Assembly (NCBI RefSeq): GCF_014692515.1
Contig: NZ_JACOIK010000002.1
Location: 124,001-188,000 of the forward strand
Length of the DNA: 64,000 bases
Origin: Sphingobacterium micropteri
GTDB lineage: Bacteria > Bacteroidota > Bacteroidia > Sphingobacteriales > Sphingobacteriaceae
Direction: 5' to 3'
In this document: one piece after another, positions 36,905 to 44,445 of the stretch
Layout: each line of letters begins with the position of its first letter
How positions within the stretch are numbered: the first letter of the stretch is position 1
Position numbers and translations under genes: made by a program
The notes under the pieces: model-generated
The model's input: the letters and a program-made list of their open reading frames with translations, nothing else
Told to the model about the DNA's origin: nothing
Databases searched by the model: none

Positions 36905-36928
36905 TAAGTGATCTTCTTTTGAGTTGTG

Positions 36929-38134
36929 TTAAAGCTCCATCATCAAAAAATCAATAAGGTTTTTTTGTAATATTCCACCGTAATTATCTCCTGGAATCGG
37001 ATCGTTGAACGTAATGACATATTTTGGATAATTGTCGTCAATCTCTCTGAGATTTCCGAACTCCCGTACTATAGTGTCTTCGTGCATAAGCGTTAAACAG
37101 ACTTGAACATAGATTTTTACCCCATTTCGTTCACCCATGAAATCAACCTCTCTGTTACCTAATTTACCGACGTATACCGTGAAACCTTGATGGATGAGAT
37201 GGAGGTAAACGATGTTTTCCAATAGTTTATGCAGGTCCGCTCGCTGGTTGAAGCCAATGATTGCATTTCGTAAACCTAAATCTTCAAAATAATATTTTTC
37301 ACCGATCTCGAATATTTTTAAGCCTCCGATTTCTGAGCGAACTACTTTATGAACAAAATAGGCATTTGCTAATGCTTTGAGATAATTGATCGTCAATTGT
37401 GGTGAAATATCCACACGCTGAGACTTCAAATACTTACTTATGTTGCTTGCTGAGAAGAGCGCCCCAATATTATCTGAAAGGTAAGCCACTAAATTTTCCA
37501 AAAAAGAAACGTTGCGAATATTTTCTCTTGCTACGACGTCTTTTAGCAGAATAGTTGAATATACATTTCGCAGATATTCAAAAGGGACGTTGTCCTGTAG
37601 ACCTATATTTGCCAAAAAGGGCATACCTCCATATTTCAAATATTTTAACAAGTTTTCTGTTGAATTTTCTAGTGAATGAAAAAGTAGGAATTCTTGATAA
37701 TTTAAACTGTGGATATGGAAAGCGACATACCTTCCGGAAAGATGAGTCGCTAATTCTCCAGATAGCATATTAGCATTACTGCCCGTACAGTATATATCAC
37801 AGGTTCTTTTTGCAAGTAAACTGCGTAGTGTGCGTTCAAATGATGTGACTTCCTGTACTTCGTCAATAAAAAAGTAGTTAGGTTTTTCATGAATCCACTT
37901 ATCTTCTAGATATGCATTTAATTCGATGTTACTTTTGATGTGAACAAAGTTCTCCATCTCCATATTAATATAGACTATATTGGCTTCTTGAACGTTATCT
38001 CGGATATAGTTCATCAGTTGCAGCATAACATAGCTTTTTCCAACCCGCCTCTGCCCGGTCAACACTTTTATTACCGGTTTATCGATAAATGGGATAATGC
38101 GGTTCGTATATAGGGGACGATCTATAAGTTTCAT
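36929..38134 (-). CDS. AAA ATPase with DUF4143 C-terminal domain (paralogue A)
   Basis: AAA-family protein of 401 residues. Walker A is GQRRVGKS (27-34), Walker B YFFIDEVQ, and a sensor-like YCTGSNANML follows; SGRYVAFHIHSLNYQEFLLF is the family signature. A winged-helix part is likely around LFSASNISKYLKSQRVDI, and the C-terminal DUF4143 domain ends with GNREVDFMGERNGVKIYVQV, a PD-(D/E)xK-nuclease-like core. Function of these proteins is not known. It is a clear paralogue of the gene at 42072. Its start codon lies inside the first of three 19-bp repeats. Confidence 0.85.
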   Translation of the reverse strand: MKLIDRPLYTNRIIPFIDKPVIKVLTGQRRVGKSYVMLQLMNYIRDNVQEANIVYINMEMENFVHIKSNIELNAYLEDKWIHEKPNYFFIDEVQEVTSFERTLRSLLAKRTCDIYCTGSNANMLSGELATHLSGRYVAFHIHSLNYQEFLLFHSLENSTENLLKYLKYGGMPFLANIGLQDNVPFEYLRNVYSTILLKDVVARENIRNVSFLENLVAYLSDNIGALFSASNISKYLKSQRVDISPQLTINYLKALANAYFVHKVVRSEIGGLKIFEIGEKYYFEDLGLRNAIIGFNQRADLHKLLENIVYLHLIHQGFTVYVGKLGNREVDFMGERNGVKIYVQVCLTLMHEDTIVREFGNLREIDDNYPKYVITFNDPIPGDNYGGILQKNLIDFLMMEL

Positions 38135-38224
38135 GTATACCGTATATTTTTGTTAAAAATAACAAAAGTTTCATGTATATCGTAAGAATGATGGGTTTTT
38201 TATTAAAGTTTCATGTATACCGTA
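38126..38224. repeat. Three 19-bp direct repeats with exact 40-bp period at the start of the DUF4143 gene
   Basis: The unit AAGTTTCATGTATACCGTA lies at 38126-38144, 38166-38184 (one mismatch, TATATCGTA) and 38206-38224. The two spacers are 21 bases each and unrelated. On the minus strand each unit reads TACGGTATACATGAAACTT, and the first one contains the ATG and first codons of the ATPase gene. The 40-bp spacing is about four helical turns, which suits side-by-side protein binding. Confidence 0.8.
38136..38146. promoter_or_regulatory. TATACCGTATA dyad next to the DUF4143 start codon
   Basis: An 11-bp dyad, perfect apart from its central base, one base upstream of the minus-strand ATG. Related sequences lie at 38176, 38216, 38785 and 38816. 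Candidate operator. Confidence 0.5.
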
Positions 38225-38473
38225 ATGATGTCATTTGGGAAGCGACTATTTTGATTATATAAAAATAAATTACTCAAAATAATTTTTATATTAAGGAATT
38301 ATGCATTTTTGTATATTTTAACGGCATGCATGAACTCATTTAACATTCGGTTCGTGAATGCAAAGCATTTTATTTGGGTTTGATATAAGAAAGGTAGCGA
38401 AGTTATAAAATAATAGAAATTTGCGAAATACTCGAGCTTACTACGGAAGAAATCGAGGAACTAAAATATACGT
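38225..38473. other. AT-rich gap with possible fragment of an Rpn/PD-(D/E)xK transposase-like gene end
   Basis: No complete gene is seen. Around 38400-38480 a short plus-strand frame reads EICEILELTTEEIEELK, the typical C-terminal tail of Rpn-family (PD-(D/E)xK nuclease family transposase) proteins; just before it, in another frame, GFDIRKVAKL resembles the preceding helix. This could be the last trace of a decayed gene, but it is very short. Confidence 0.3.
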
Positions 38474-38665
38474 ATGCTTAACGATAAACAAATCAAAGAG
38501 ATTGCTGATTCCCTTCTTCCGACTTTTATTCCGAAGAACGACGCCGAGACGGAACTAACGTTTAATTTCACCGTCCCACCAAATCACACCTATAAAGTTT
38601 GGTACGAAAAGCGACAGACTGCGTGGTCATTTGTGAAATTTGAAAAAGTACAGATTCAAAAGTGA
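38474..38665 (+). CDS. Small hypothetical protein
   Basis: A 63-residue frame from the ATG at 38474 (MLNDKQIKEIADSLLPTFIP at the start, YKVWYEKRQTAWSFVKFEKV near the end). It has a balanced, non-repetitive composition with several aromatic residues, which speaks for a real small protein, but I do not recognise a family. It lies between the divergent ATPase and glycosidase-like genes. Confidence 0.4.
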   Translation: MLNDKQIKEIADSLLPTFIPKNDAETELTFNFTVPPNHTYKVWYEKRQTAWSFVKFEKVQIQK

Positions 38666-38784
38666 TGCCTAGTTAACTGCCAACATGCGAAAAGAGATTT
38701 TTGATCAGTCTGGTTTGCGCCAGTCGGCCTATTACGGGGGGATATCTAACTTATCAGGACGCTACAGTACAGTAGTCTGTTTTA

Positions 38785-38826
38785 TATACGGTATATTCGC
38801 TATATAACAACATTATATACCGTATG
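38785..38826. promoter_or_regulatory. Pair of TATACSGTATA-type dyads before the propeller-glycosidase gene
   Basis: TATACGGTATA at 38785-38795 and TATACCGTATG at 38816-38826; the second overlaps the ATG at 38824. They are the same motif as at the start of the divergent DUF4143 gene at 38136, which suggests common control. Confidence 0.5.
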
Positions 38827-39891
38827 ACATCACCTTGCAAACTAGTTATTGTAGGTTGCTTAATAGCAAATGCGCTTTGTTTAGCCGCTTTTGCGCAAAA
38901 CCAAAAGGAACTCATTGTACGTGAGATACACGAGGGACCCATCATTGACCACCGCCACCCGGACGTCATTGCCAGTGGGAATAAATCGGGGTTTGAAACC
39001 GGTCAATTTGTAAAATTGGGAGACACCTACCATATGTTCATCAATGAAATGTTTGACCGGCCACATCGGGATATGCGAATCTCCTATTGGACCAGTACCG
39101 ATGCGATAAACTGGAATCGAAAATCGACCATTGTGGAGAGTATTCCGGGTAGAACGCCCTTTAACCCGCGTTCGGAAGTCTGGGTAACGGGTGTTGAATT
39201 CAACGATGAGGAAAATGCCTGGAATATCTTTTACGTAGCTTATAGAGCGGGTGACAAAGAAAAAGGAGAGATAGAAGCAAACGATTATGAGGGACGTATC
39301 TGGCGGGCAAAATCTGTCATTCCCGGTATCGACGGTATAGCTGGTCCATATGTTGATATGGCAATTGTCCTGCAGCCGGATAAAAATAGCCAATCTTGGG
39401 AGGGGCAGCAAGCTGTCGCAGCATTCAATCCTTATCGTGTGGGTAATAAATGGTATGCTTTTTACGATGGGCACAACCATGTCCCAAGAGGAGATTGGCC
39501 TTTAGGGATGGCAACTGCACCTACACTAAATGGTCCTTGGACACGTATGCCCGAAGGGCATAACCCCGTACCGATATCACCGGAGTTTAACGAAAATGTA
39601 CAGGTCACAGAACTCAAATCAGGAGGTTATCTCGCCATTTTTGATTCCTTTGGTGATCATGAGATCGCATATAGCCAGTCGAAAGATGGTATTCATTGGG
39701 ATAAAGAGACGCGGTTAAAAGTACAATCCGATAACAATCTATGGGCAGACGCCGGCGACCACGCCACCCGTACACCACTGGGTGCCGTGGAGGAAGAGGA
39801 TGGTACCTTCACGGTAGTATATACTGCTCGGTACGATAAAGATGGCCGCGTATTCTTTGGATTAGGCCGGGTTGTGCTCGCCTGGAAGTAA
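38824..39891 (+). CDS. Secreted beta-propeller glycoside hydrolase-like protein
   Basis: A signal peptide (about residues 1-24, ending AAFAQ) precedes a domain with repeated motifs of five-bladed propeller hydrolases: HPDVIASGNKSGFETGQFVK, GDTYHMFINEMFD, ISYWTSTDAINWNRKSTIV, NKWYAFYDGHNH and IAYSQSKDGIHWDKETRL. The blades with W-x-x-F/Y and S-x-D-G-x-x-W resemble GH43, GH117 and GH130 relatives; the family and substrate are not settled. The stop lies 30 bases inside the end of the converging acyl-CoA dehydrogenase gene. Confidence 0.65.
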   Translation: MTSPCKLVIVGCLIANALCLAAFAQNQKELIVREIHEGPIIDHRHPDVIASGNKSGFETGQFVKLGDTYHMFINEMFDRPHRDMRISYWTSTDAINWNRKSTIVESIPGRTPFNPRSEVWVTGVEFNDEENAWNIFYVAYRAGDKEKGEIEANDYEGRIWRAKSVIPGIDGIAGPYVDMAIVLQPDKNSQSWEGQQAVAAFNPYRVGNKWYAFYDGHNHVPRGDWPLGMATAPTLNGPWTRMPEGHNPVPISPEFNENVQVTELKSGGYLAIFDSFGDHEIAYSQSKDGIHWDKETRLKVQSDNNLWADAGDHATRTPLGAVEEEDGTFTVVYTARYDKDGRVFFGLGRVVLAWK

Positions 39892-41391
39892 CGGACAGAA
39901 ATGAAGCCAGTCACTCTCGTCTTGATAGTCAACAACAAGTTCTGCATGGTTACGGAGCGTTAAATTGGACGCTAACTGTGCGACATCCAGCTGCATGTTG
40001 TACAAACAATTTTCAACTAGATCCTTGCGGAACCCTTTGTCTTGCAGATCAAGCACATATTGTGTATTGACCAATCGGGCAATTATTTTTCCCAGATCGA
40101 CTAATTTTCGTTGAACCAAGTTATCGCTCAACGTAAATTGTAGATGCTCTCGAAAATGAGGAACTGCTTTTTCGGTTTGCGGTAAAGTAGCTAGCGATTG
40201 GTAAAGGGAACTTTCTTTTTGGCGCTTCATGCGTTTTAAAACGATTTCTGCGATTTGTGTGTAAAGCATCTCGTTCGATCCTTCGAAGATCTGGAACGGC
40301 CTGCTGTCGACAATTCCCCTGCCGGCAATGTGGCTAATTTTGTAGCCATTAGCACCGGAGACCTGCAAGCAAAGCTGTGCGGACTCCTGCATCAAATCAG
40401 TCACCAAAGCTTTCATGCTGTTGGCTTCGAGACCTTCGGTAGCTAAGTTGTGTTCGATACCGCTGATATCACTGCTCCGGGCACACATACCGGAACAGAT
40501 CGTGAAAGCTGTTTGTATTCTCGAAAGTTGAAATTGTACGGAGTCTAAGGCTAAGAGATTCCCTGCGCCTACCATACGGGTGGTACAATGTTGAAGTGCT
40601 TCATCCAGCATACGTTTAATAAAGCCCATACCCATACCCGGGAATTGCAATCGGCTTCGGTGCAAGATATCCAACATCATCTTGATGCCGGTACTTTCTG
40701 GTTGTAGACGTTGATAGCTAGGAACTTCCACGTCAATCACGTTCATGCCGTACGGAATCATATATAAACCGAGGTTGCTGTATAGCTTTTCTACCGTAAT
40801 ACGTTGGTTGGGGTCTGCATTGTTGGTGACAAAAAAGTCGACATCTCGCGCTAGTTCACCATCCGCCAATTCTTTTCTGGCAGCTACGAGCCAATAGTCG
40901 GCTTGCCCAGTCAATCCCTGCCAGTGTTTCCGCCCACGGACAGCATAGCCCTCGTCTACACTACGGTAGGAAGTCCGCATATTCAGCGCATCGCTTCCAT
41001 AATCCGGCTCCGTGATCATAAGCCCGCCCATACGGTGTCCTGTTAGGAATTCCGGAAAGATTTTTTCTTTGATTTTGCAGTCACCATATTTGGCAAGAGG
41101 TTCTAAAAATAAAGCGATGTTGATACCAAATGTGAGAGACAGGGGAAGAGACTCATAAGACGCTGCGGAAAGAATGCTCAAACACTCTTTAACAATGCCT
41201 CCACGACCACCATATTCGGTCGGTACCGCTACAGCAAGGGGATGGGTATCCATGATATCGCGCCATACCTGAGGTGGCAGACCACGGTCATGACTCAATT
41301 CATTGATGTCTTGTTGTTCATGAAACACTCGCTTGAGTGCTTGATTAAACCTTGCTATAAATACCGACAGCTCTTCCTTACCTAGCTCCAT
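39862..41391 (-). CDS. Acyl-CoA dehydrogenase family protein
   Basis: FAD-dependent enzyme that oxidises an acyl-CoA at the alpha-beta bond. VAVPTEYGGRGGIVKECLSI is the N-terminal domain, GGLMITEPDYGSDALNMRTS the flavin/substrate-contact motif (family xxTEPxAGSD), KHWQGLTGQADYWLV the middle domain, and PFQIFEGSNEMLYTQI the C-terminal motif with the usual catalytic Glu region (YEGxNE). At 509 residues it is about 120 longer than typical, through a C-terminal extension. Substrate unknown. It is a single gene and converges with the propeller protein. Confidence 0.85.
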   Translation of the reverse strand: MELGKEELSVFIARFNQALKRVFHEQQDINELSHDRGLPPQVWRDIMDTHPLAVAVPTEYGGRGGIVKECLSILSAASYESLPLSLTFGINIALFLEPLAKYGDCKIKEKIFPEFLTGHRMGGLMITEPDYGSDALNMRTSYRSVDEGYAVRGRKHWQGLTGQADYWLVAARKELADGELARDVDFFVTNNADPNQRITVEKLYSNLGLYMIPYGMNVIDVEVPSYQRLQPESTGIKMMLDILHRSRLQFPGMGMGFIKRMLDEALQHCTTRMVGAGNLLALDSVQFQLSRIQTAFTICSGMCARSSDISGIEHNLATEGLEANSMKALVTDLMQESAQLCLQVSGANGYKISHIAGRGIVDSRPFQIFEGSNEMLYTQIAEIVLKRMKRQKESSLYQSLATLPQTEKAVPHFREHLQFTLSDNLVQRKLVDLGKIIARLVNTQYVLDLQDKGFRKDLVENCLYNMQLDVAQLASNLTLRNHAELVVDYQDESDWLHFCPLLPGEHNPA

Positions 41392-41531
41392 GTAACGCTT
41401 TTTTATTAATTGTCTTGAACAGCAAATATATCTGTTTTTTTACGAAATTGTGATTTGTTATGTGTTTTTCCTCGGCGAATGTACAATTTGCAATCTTCCA
41501 AACAATTTGCGGGTTGTGTAGTTCTGTTTTT

Positions 41532-41960
41532 ATGAAGATATTAACAAAAAATTGCGTGCATCTTTTGGGCGTCTCGCTCTTGATTGCAGCGGGGTGCCAC
41601 TCGTCCCAAAGCGATAAAAACGTAGAAACAGTGGTGAAGGACGTGATGGAATATGAGGTTCCGGCAAAGAACAAACCGTTGGAATTCCAACGAAATAAAG
41701 TGTTGGGCGAAAAGGATACGATTTCTTTCGAAATTCAGGAACCGTCTTTCGTGAAGATGACACTTTCGACACCGAGTGACTCGGGGAATATCCGTATTAA
41801 CCAATTACGGATGCCTGATGGGGAAATGGATGGCCCATTCGGAAAAACGTATGAAGCCCGTTTCGATCAGGTAGGAACTTATCAGGTGATCATCGCGGAA
41901 AGTATGATGGCTGAAAACCCGTATACGGGCGACTATCGTTTTAGGATCGAAATGGAGTAA
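41532..41960 (+). CDS. Small lipoprotein with beta-sandwich domain
   Basis: From the ATG at 41532 a lipoprotein signal (VSLLIAAGCHS, Cys about residue 21) is followed by about 120 residues that look like a pre-peptidase-type beta sandwich (DTISFEIQEPSFVKMTLSTP, FDQVGTYQVIIAESMM). The frame also opens at 41460 but this would bury the signal. The last 24 codons are duplicated at 43295-43366 beyond the DUF4143 ATPase gene. No terminator follows this copy; a strong one follows the second. Confidence 0.7.
   Translation: MKILTKNCVHLLGVSLLIAAGCHSSQSDKNVETVVKDVMEYEVPAKNKPLEFQRNKVLGEKDTISFEIQEPSFVKMTLSTPSDSGNIRINQLRMPDGEMDGPFGKTYEARFDQVGTYQVIIAESMMAENPYTGDYRFRIEME
41889..41960 (+). repeat. 72-bp direct repeat, copy 1 (end of the lipoprotein gene)
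   Basis: Contains codons IIAESMMAENPYTGDYRFRI to the stop. It is 69/72 identical to 43295-43366; the three differences are GAC/GAT, GAG/GAA and TAA/TAG, so none changes the peptide. Confidence 0.9.
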
Positions 41961-42004
41961 TACCTAATATTAAAGCTATCTATAACTTTAAGTTTCTGTT
42001 TTTT

Positions 42005-42040
42005 TACAAAAAGTTGTAGTTATGATTATAACTTTTTGTA
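42005..42040. promoter_or_regulatory. Long inverted repeat before the second DUF4143 gene
   Basis: TACAAAAAGTT (42005-42015) and AACTTTTTGTA (42030-42040) are a perfect 11-bp inverted repeat with a 14-base spacer, 31 bases before the ATG. A degenerate TATAATCGTATA (42061-42072) touches the start codon. Operator or hairpin; function unknown. Confidence 0.55.
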
Positions 42041-42071
42041 TTTTTAATGAAATTTTAAAGTATAATCGTAT

Positions 42072-43280
42072 ATGGTGTCGCCTCATAGTATTCCTCGTCC
42101 TATATATCTCGACCGTGTAGCGCCCTTTATTGGAAAAAATCTCATTAAAGTTTTTATTGGCCAGCGCCGAGTTGGAAAAAGCTATTTATTATTTCAACTG
42201 ATCGAACAAATTACCAGACAGGATGCCGACGCTAAAATTATCTATATCAATAAGGAAGATTTAAGATTTGCAGGTATTAAAAATGCCGACGACTTAAATA
42301 ATTACGTTTTACAAAATAAATCACACCAGCATAAGACTTATGTGTTTATTGATGAGATCCAAGATATCGAAAACTTCGAAGCAGCACTTCGATCATTATT
42401 GTTGGATGAAGCTTTAGACTTATATTGCACAGGAAGCAATGCTAATTTGCTCTCCGGCGATGTTGCGGGGCAGTTGAGCGGCAGATCGATAGAAATCAAT
42501 GTATATAGTTTGTCATACGAGGAGTTTTTGGTATTTCACCAGTTGGAAGATAATAACGAATCATTGGATAAGTACCTCAAATACGGGGGATTACCTTATT
42601 TGAAGCACTTGCCGTTGGAAGACGATGTTATTTTCGAATATCTCAAAAATATTTACTCTACTATTGTGTTTCGAGACGTAATTAATCGTTATGCTGTTCG
42701 AAATACAGTGTTTTTGGAACAGTTGGTCTTCTTTCTCGCTTCGAATATTGGAAGTATCTTTTCGGCAAAAAAAATTAGTGATTTTCTTAAATCACAAAAA
42801 GTAAATATTGCGGCTAATCAGGTGCAATTGTATATACAGCATCTCACCAATGCATTTCTGATTCACCAGGTAAAGCGATATGATATAGAAGGAAAGCGAC
42901 TTTTTGAAATTGGAGAGAAATACTATTTCGAAAACTTAGGGATTCGAAATGCACTGTGGGGCTACAGGCCGGAGGATAGAGGCAAGATCTTGGAAAATGC
43001 AGTATATAACTACCTGTTGATAAGAGGCTATACAGTTGAAGTAGGTGTTTTGGGTAATAACGAGATTGATTTTATCGCAGAAAAAAAAGGGGAGAAAATG
43101 TATATCCAGGTTGCGCTGTCGCTTTATGAGGAGAAAACGATCGAAAGAGAATTTGGTAACTTGCAAAAAATTAAGGATAACTATCCTAAAATAGTCGTTA
43201 CAATGGATGCCTTCTCAGGAAACTCCATAGAAGGAATTGTTGCCATGGATTTAAGAAGCTTTTTGACACATAGTTGGTAA
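42072..43280 (+). CDS. AAA ATPase with DUF4143 C-terminal domain (paralogue B)
   Basis: A 402-residue paralogue of the protein at 36929-38134. Walker A is GQRRVGKS (30-37), Walker B YVFIDEIQ, then YCTGSNANLLSGDVAGQLSG, a shared EIGEKYYFENLGIRNAL and the C-terminal GNNEIDFIAEKKGEKMYIQV with the nuclease-like E-x-D-F...Q-V pattern. Role unknown; related proteins are often accessory genes. The gene is enclosed by two copies of a 72-bp sequence from the end of the lipoprotein gene, which indicates it was inserted there. Confidence 0.85.
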   Translation: MVSPHSIPRPIYLDRVAPFIGKNLIKVFIGQRRVGKSYLLFQLIEQITRQDADAKIIYINKEDLRFAGIKNADDLNNYVLQNKSHQHKTYVFIDEIQDIENFEAALRSLLLDEALDLYCTGSNANLLSGDVAGQLSGRSIEINVYSLSYEEFLVFHQLEDNNESLDKYLKYGGLPYLKHLPLEDDVIFEYLKNIYSTIVFRDVINRYAVRNTVFLEQLVFFLASNIGSIFSAKKISDFLKSQKVNIAANQVQLYIQHLTNAFLIHQVKRYDIEGKRLFEIGEKYYFENLGIRNALWGYRPEDRGKILENAVYNYLLIRGYTVEVGVLGNNEIDFIAEKKGEKMYIQVALSLYEEKTIEREFGNLQKIKDNYPKIVVTMDAFSGNSIEGIVAMDLRSFLTHSW

Positions 43281-43294
43281 CCCTTGGCATGTGT

Positions 43295-43366
43295 ATCATC
43301 GCGGAAAGTATGATGGCTGAAAACCCGTATACGGGCGATTATCGTTTTAGGATCGAAATGGAATAG
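43295..43366 (+). repeat. 72-bp direct repeat, copy 2 (orphan end of the lipoprotein gene)
   Basis: Repeats the last 24 codons of the lipoprotein gene with three synonymous differences. It is detached from any start and is followed directly by a terminator, so it probably marks the original end of the lipoprotein gene. Confidence 0.9.
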
Positions 43367-43401
43367 AAATCGGGGACGCAAAGATAAAACGTCCCCGATT
43401 T
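43367..43401 (+). terminator. Strong terminator after the duplicated gene end
   Basis: AAATCGGGGACG (43367-43378) and CGTCCCCGATTT (43390-43401) form a perfect 12-bp stem, followed by GTTTTG. It starts right after the stop codon of the orphan copy. Confidence 0.85.
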
Positions 43402-43506
43402 GTTTTGTTACAACACGACAGTGCTGGTAACGGGAAGGTGGAATTGCGAAAAAATTGCGTAATTGCAAATAAATCACTATCTTAATAACCGAAATTTTGC
43501 TAAATT

Positions 43507-44430
43507 ATGAATTCAATTTCGCTACATAGGGGTGGCTTTTACTGGGCAATGGTCCTCCTGCTGATGGAGATTTCGTGTAGCAACTCGAGACAGGGTAGTA
43601 TGTTGCAGGGGGACACGACAGATAACGAGATCATGAACTCACTCCCTGCTAGGCGCTTGCTTACCTATTGGAATGACTTTAATTTTGACGGAAGGGTGCT
43701 GGTGGTAAATTCGAACCATGCAGAGCAGAAATTAGTAGATTTTATAATACTGTTCCCCACGGTACCCGATACCGTCGTGCGTGTGGCTATACATAATATG
43801 CTAAAGAAGGCCGCTGCGGAACCTAAAACCTTCACTTATTTTTTGGATAGATATAGCCACTATCTATACAGCCCCAATTCGCCGATGCGAAATGAAGGGT
43901 ATTACGAGCTGGTATTGATCTATCTTGCAGGGGATGAAACCCTATCAGACGAGCAGCGAAGCCACTACACGACGCTGTTGGAACACGTTCGTAAGAATCA
44001 GGTCAGAACGGTCGCAGCAGATTTCGAGTTTTTAGCTAAAGATGGGAAATACCGGCGTATGCATGCTGGCACCAAACGGTATAAAATGCTGGTATTTTAC
44101 GATCCGACATGCACCCACTGTGCAGCTGTGATGCAGGATCTGGCACAAACTCCCGTTGTAATTAATTGCATTGAAAATGGTTTTTTAGATGTTGTATCGG
44201 TAAGTTTGCACCCAGATAGGGGGAGCTGGATGGGATATCAAAAACGAATACCCGATAGCTGGATCAATGGCTGGGATGAACAGGGGCAGGTTATAAACAA
44301 TGGGCTGTATAATATACGGGCTTATCCCTCGATCTTTTTATTGGACGAGAAAAATAGGGTGCTGTTAAAAGACGCACCGCTCGACATCACTTTACGTTAT
44401 TTAGTGAATCTGGCGAATGAGGGAAATTGA
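43507..44430 (+). CDS. DUF5106-type thioredoxin-like lipoprotein
   Basis: A lipoprotein signal (MVLLLMEISCSNS, Cys about residue 24) is followed by an alpha-helical DUF5106-like region (YWNDFNFDGRVLVVNSNHAEQ) and a thioredoxin fold with MLVFYDPTCTHCAAVMQDL, which holds a C-x-x-C redox pair, and AYPSIFLLDEKNRVLL with the cis-Pro. Such proteins are thought to act in the periplasm or at the outer membrane in disulphide handling. It lies 15 bases before the HTCS gene and may be co-transcribed with it. Confidence 0.75.
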   Translation: MNSISLHRGGFYWAMVLLLMEISCSNSRQGSMLQGDTTDNEIMNSLPARRLLTYWNDFNFDGRVLVVNSNHAEQKLVDFIILFPTVPDTVVRVAIHNMLKKAAAEPKTFTYFLDRYSHYLYSPNSPMRNEGYYELVLIYLAGDETLSDEQRSHYTTLLEHVRKNQVRTVAADFEFLAKDGKYRRMHAGTKRYKMLVFYDPTCTHCAAVMQDLAQTPVVINCIENGFLDVVSVSLHPDRGSWMGYQKRIPDSWINGWDEQGQVINNGLYNIRAYPSIFLLDEKNRVLLKDAPLDITLRYLVNLANEGN

Positions 44431-44445
44431 TACGAATGGGAACAA

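Noticed and set aside
38126..38224. CRISPR array
   Set aside because: Only three 19-bp units with 21-base spacers, no cas genes, and the units overlap a gene start; better seen as binding sites.
41460..41531. Longer N-terminus for the lipoprotein gene
   Set aside because: It would place 24 residues before a clear lipoprotein signal; the ATG at 41532 is preferred.
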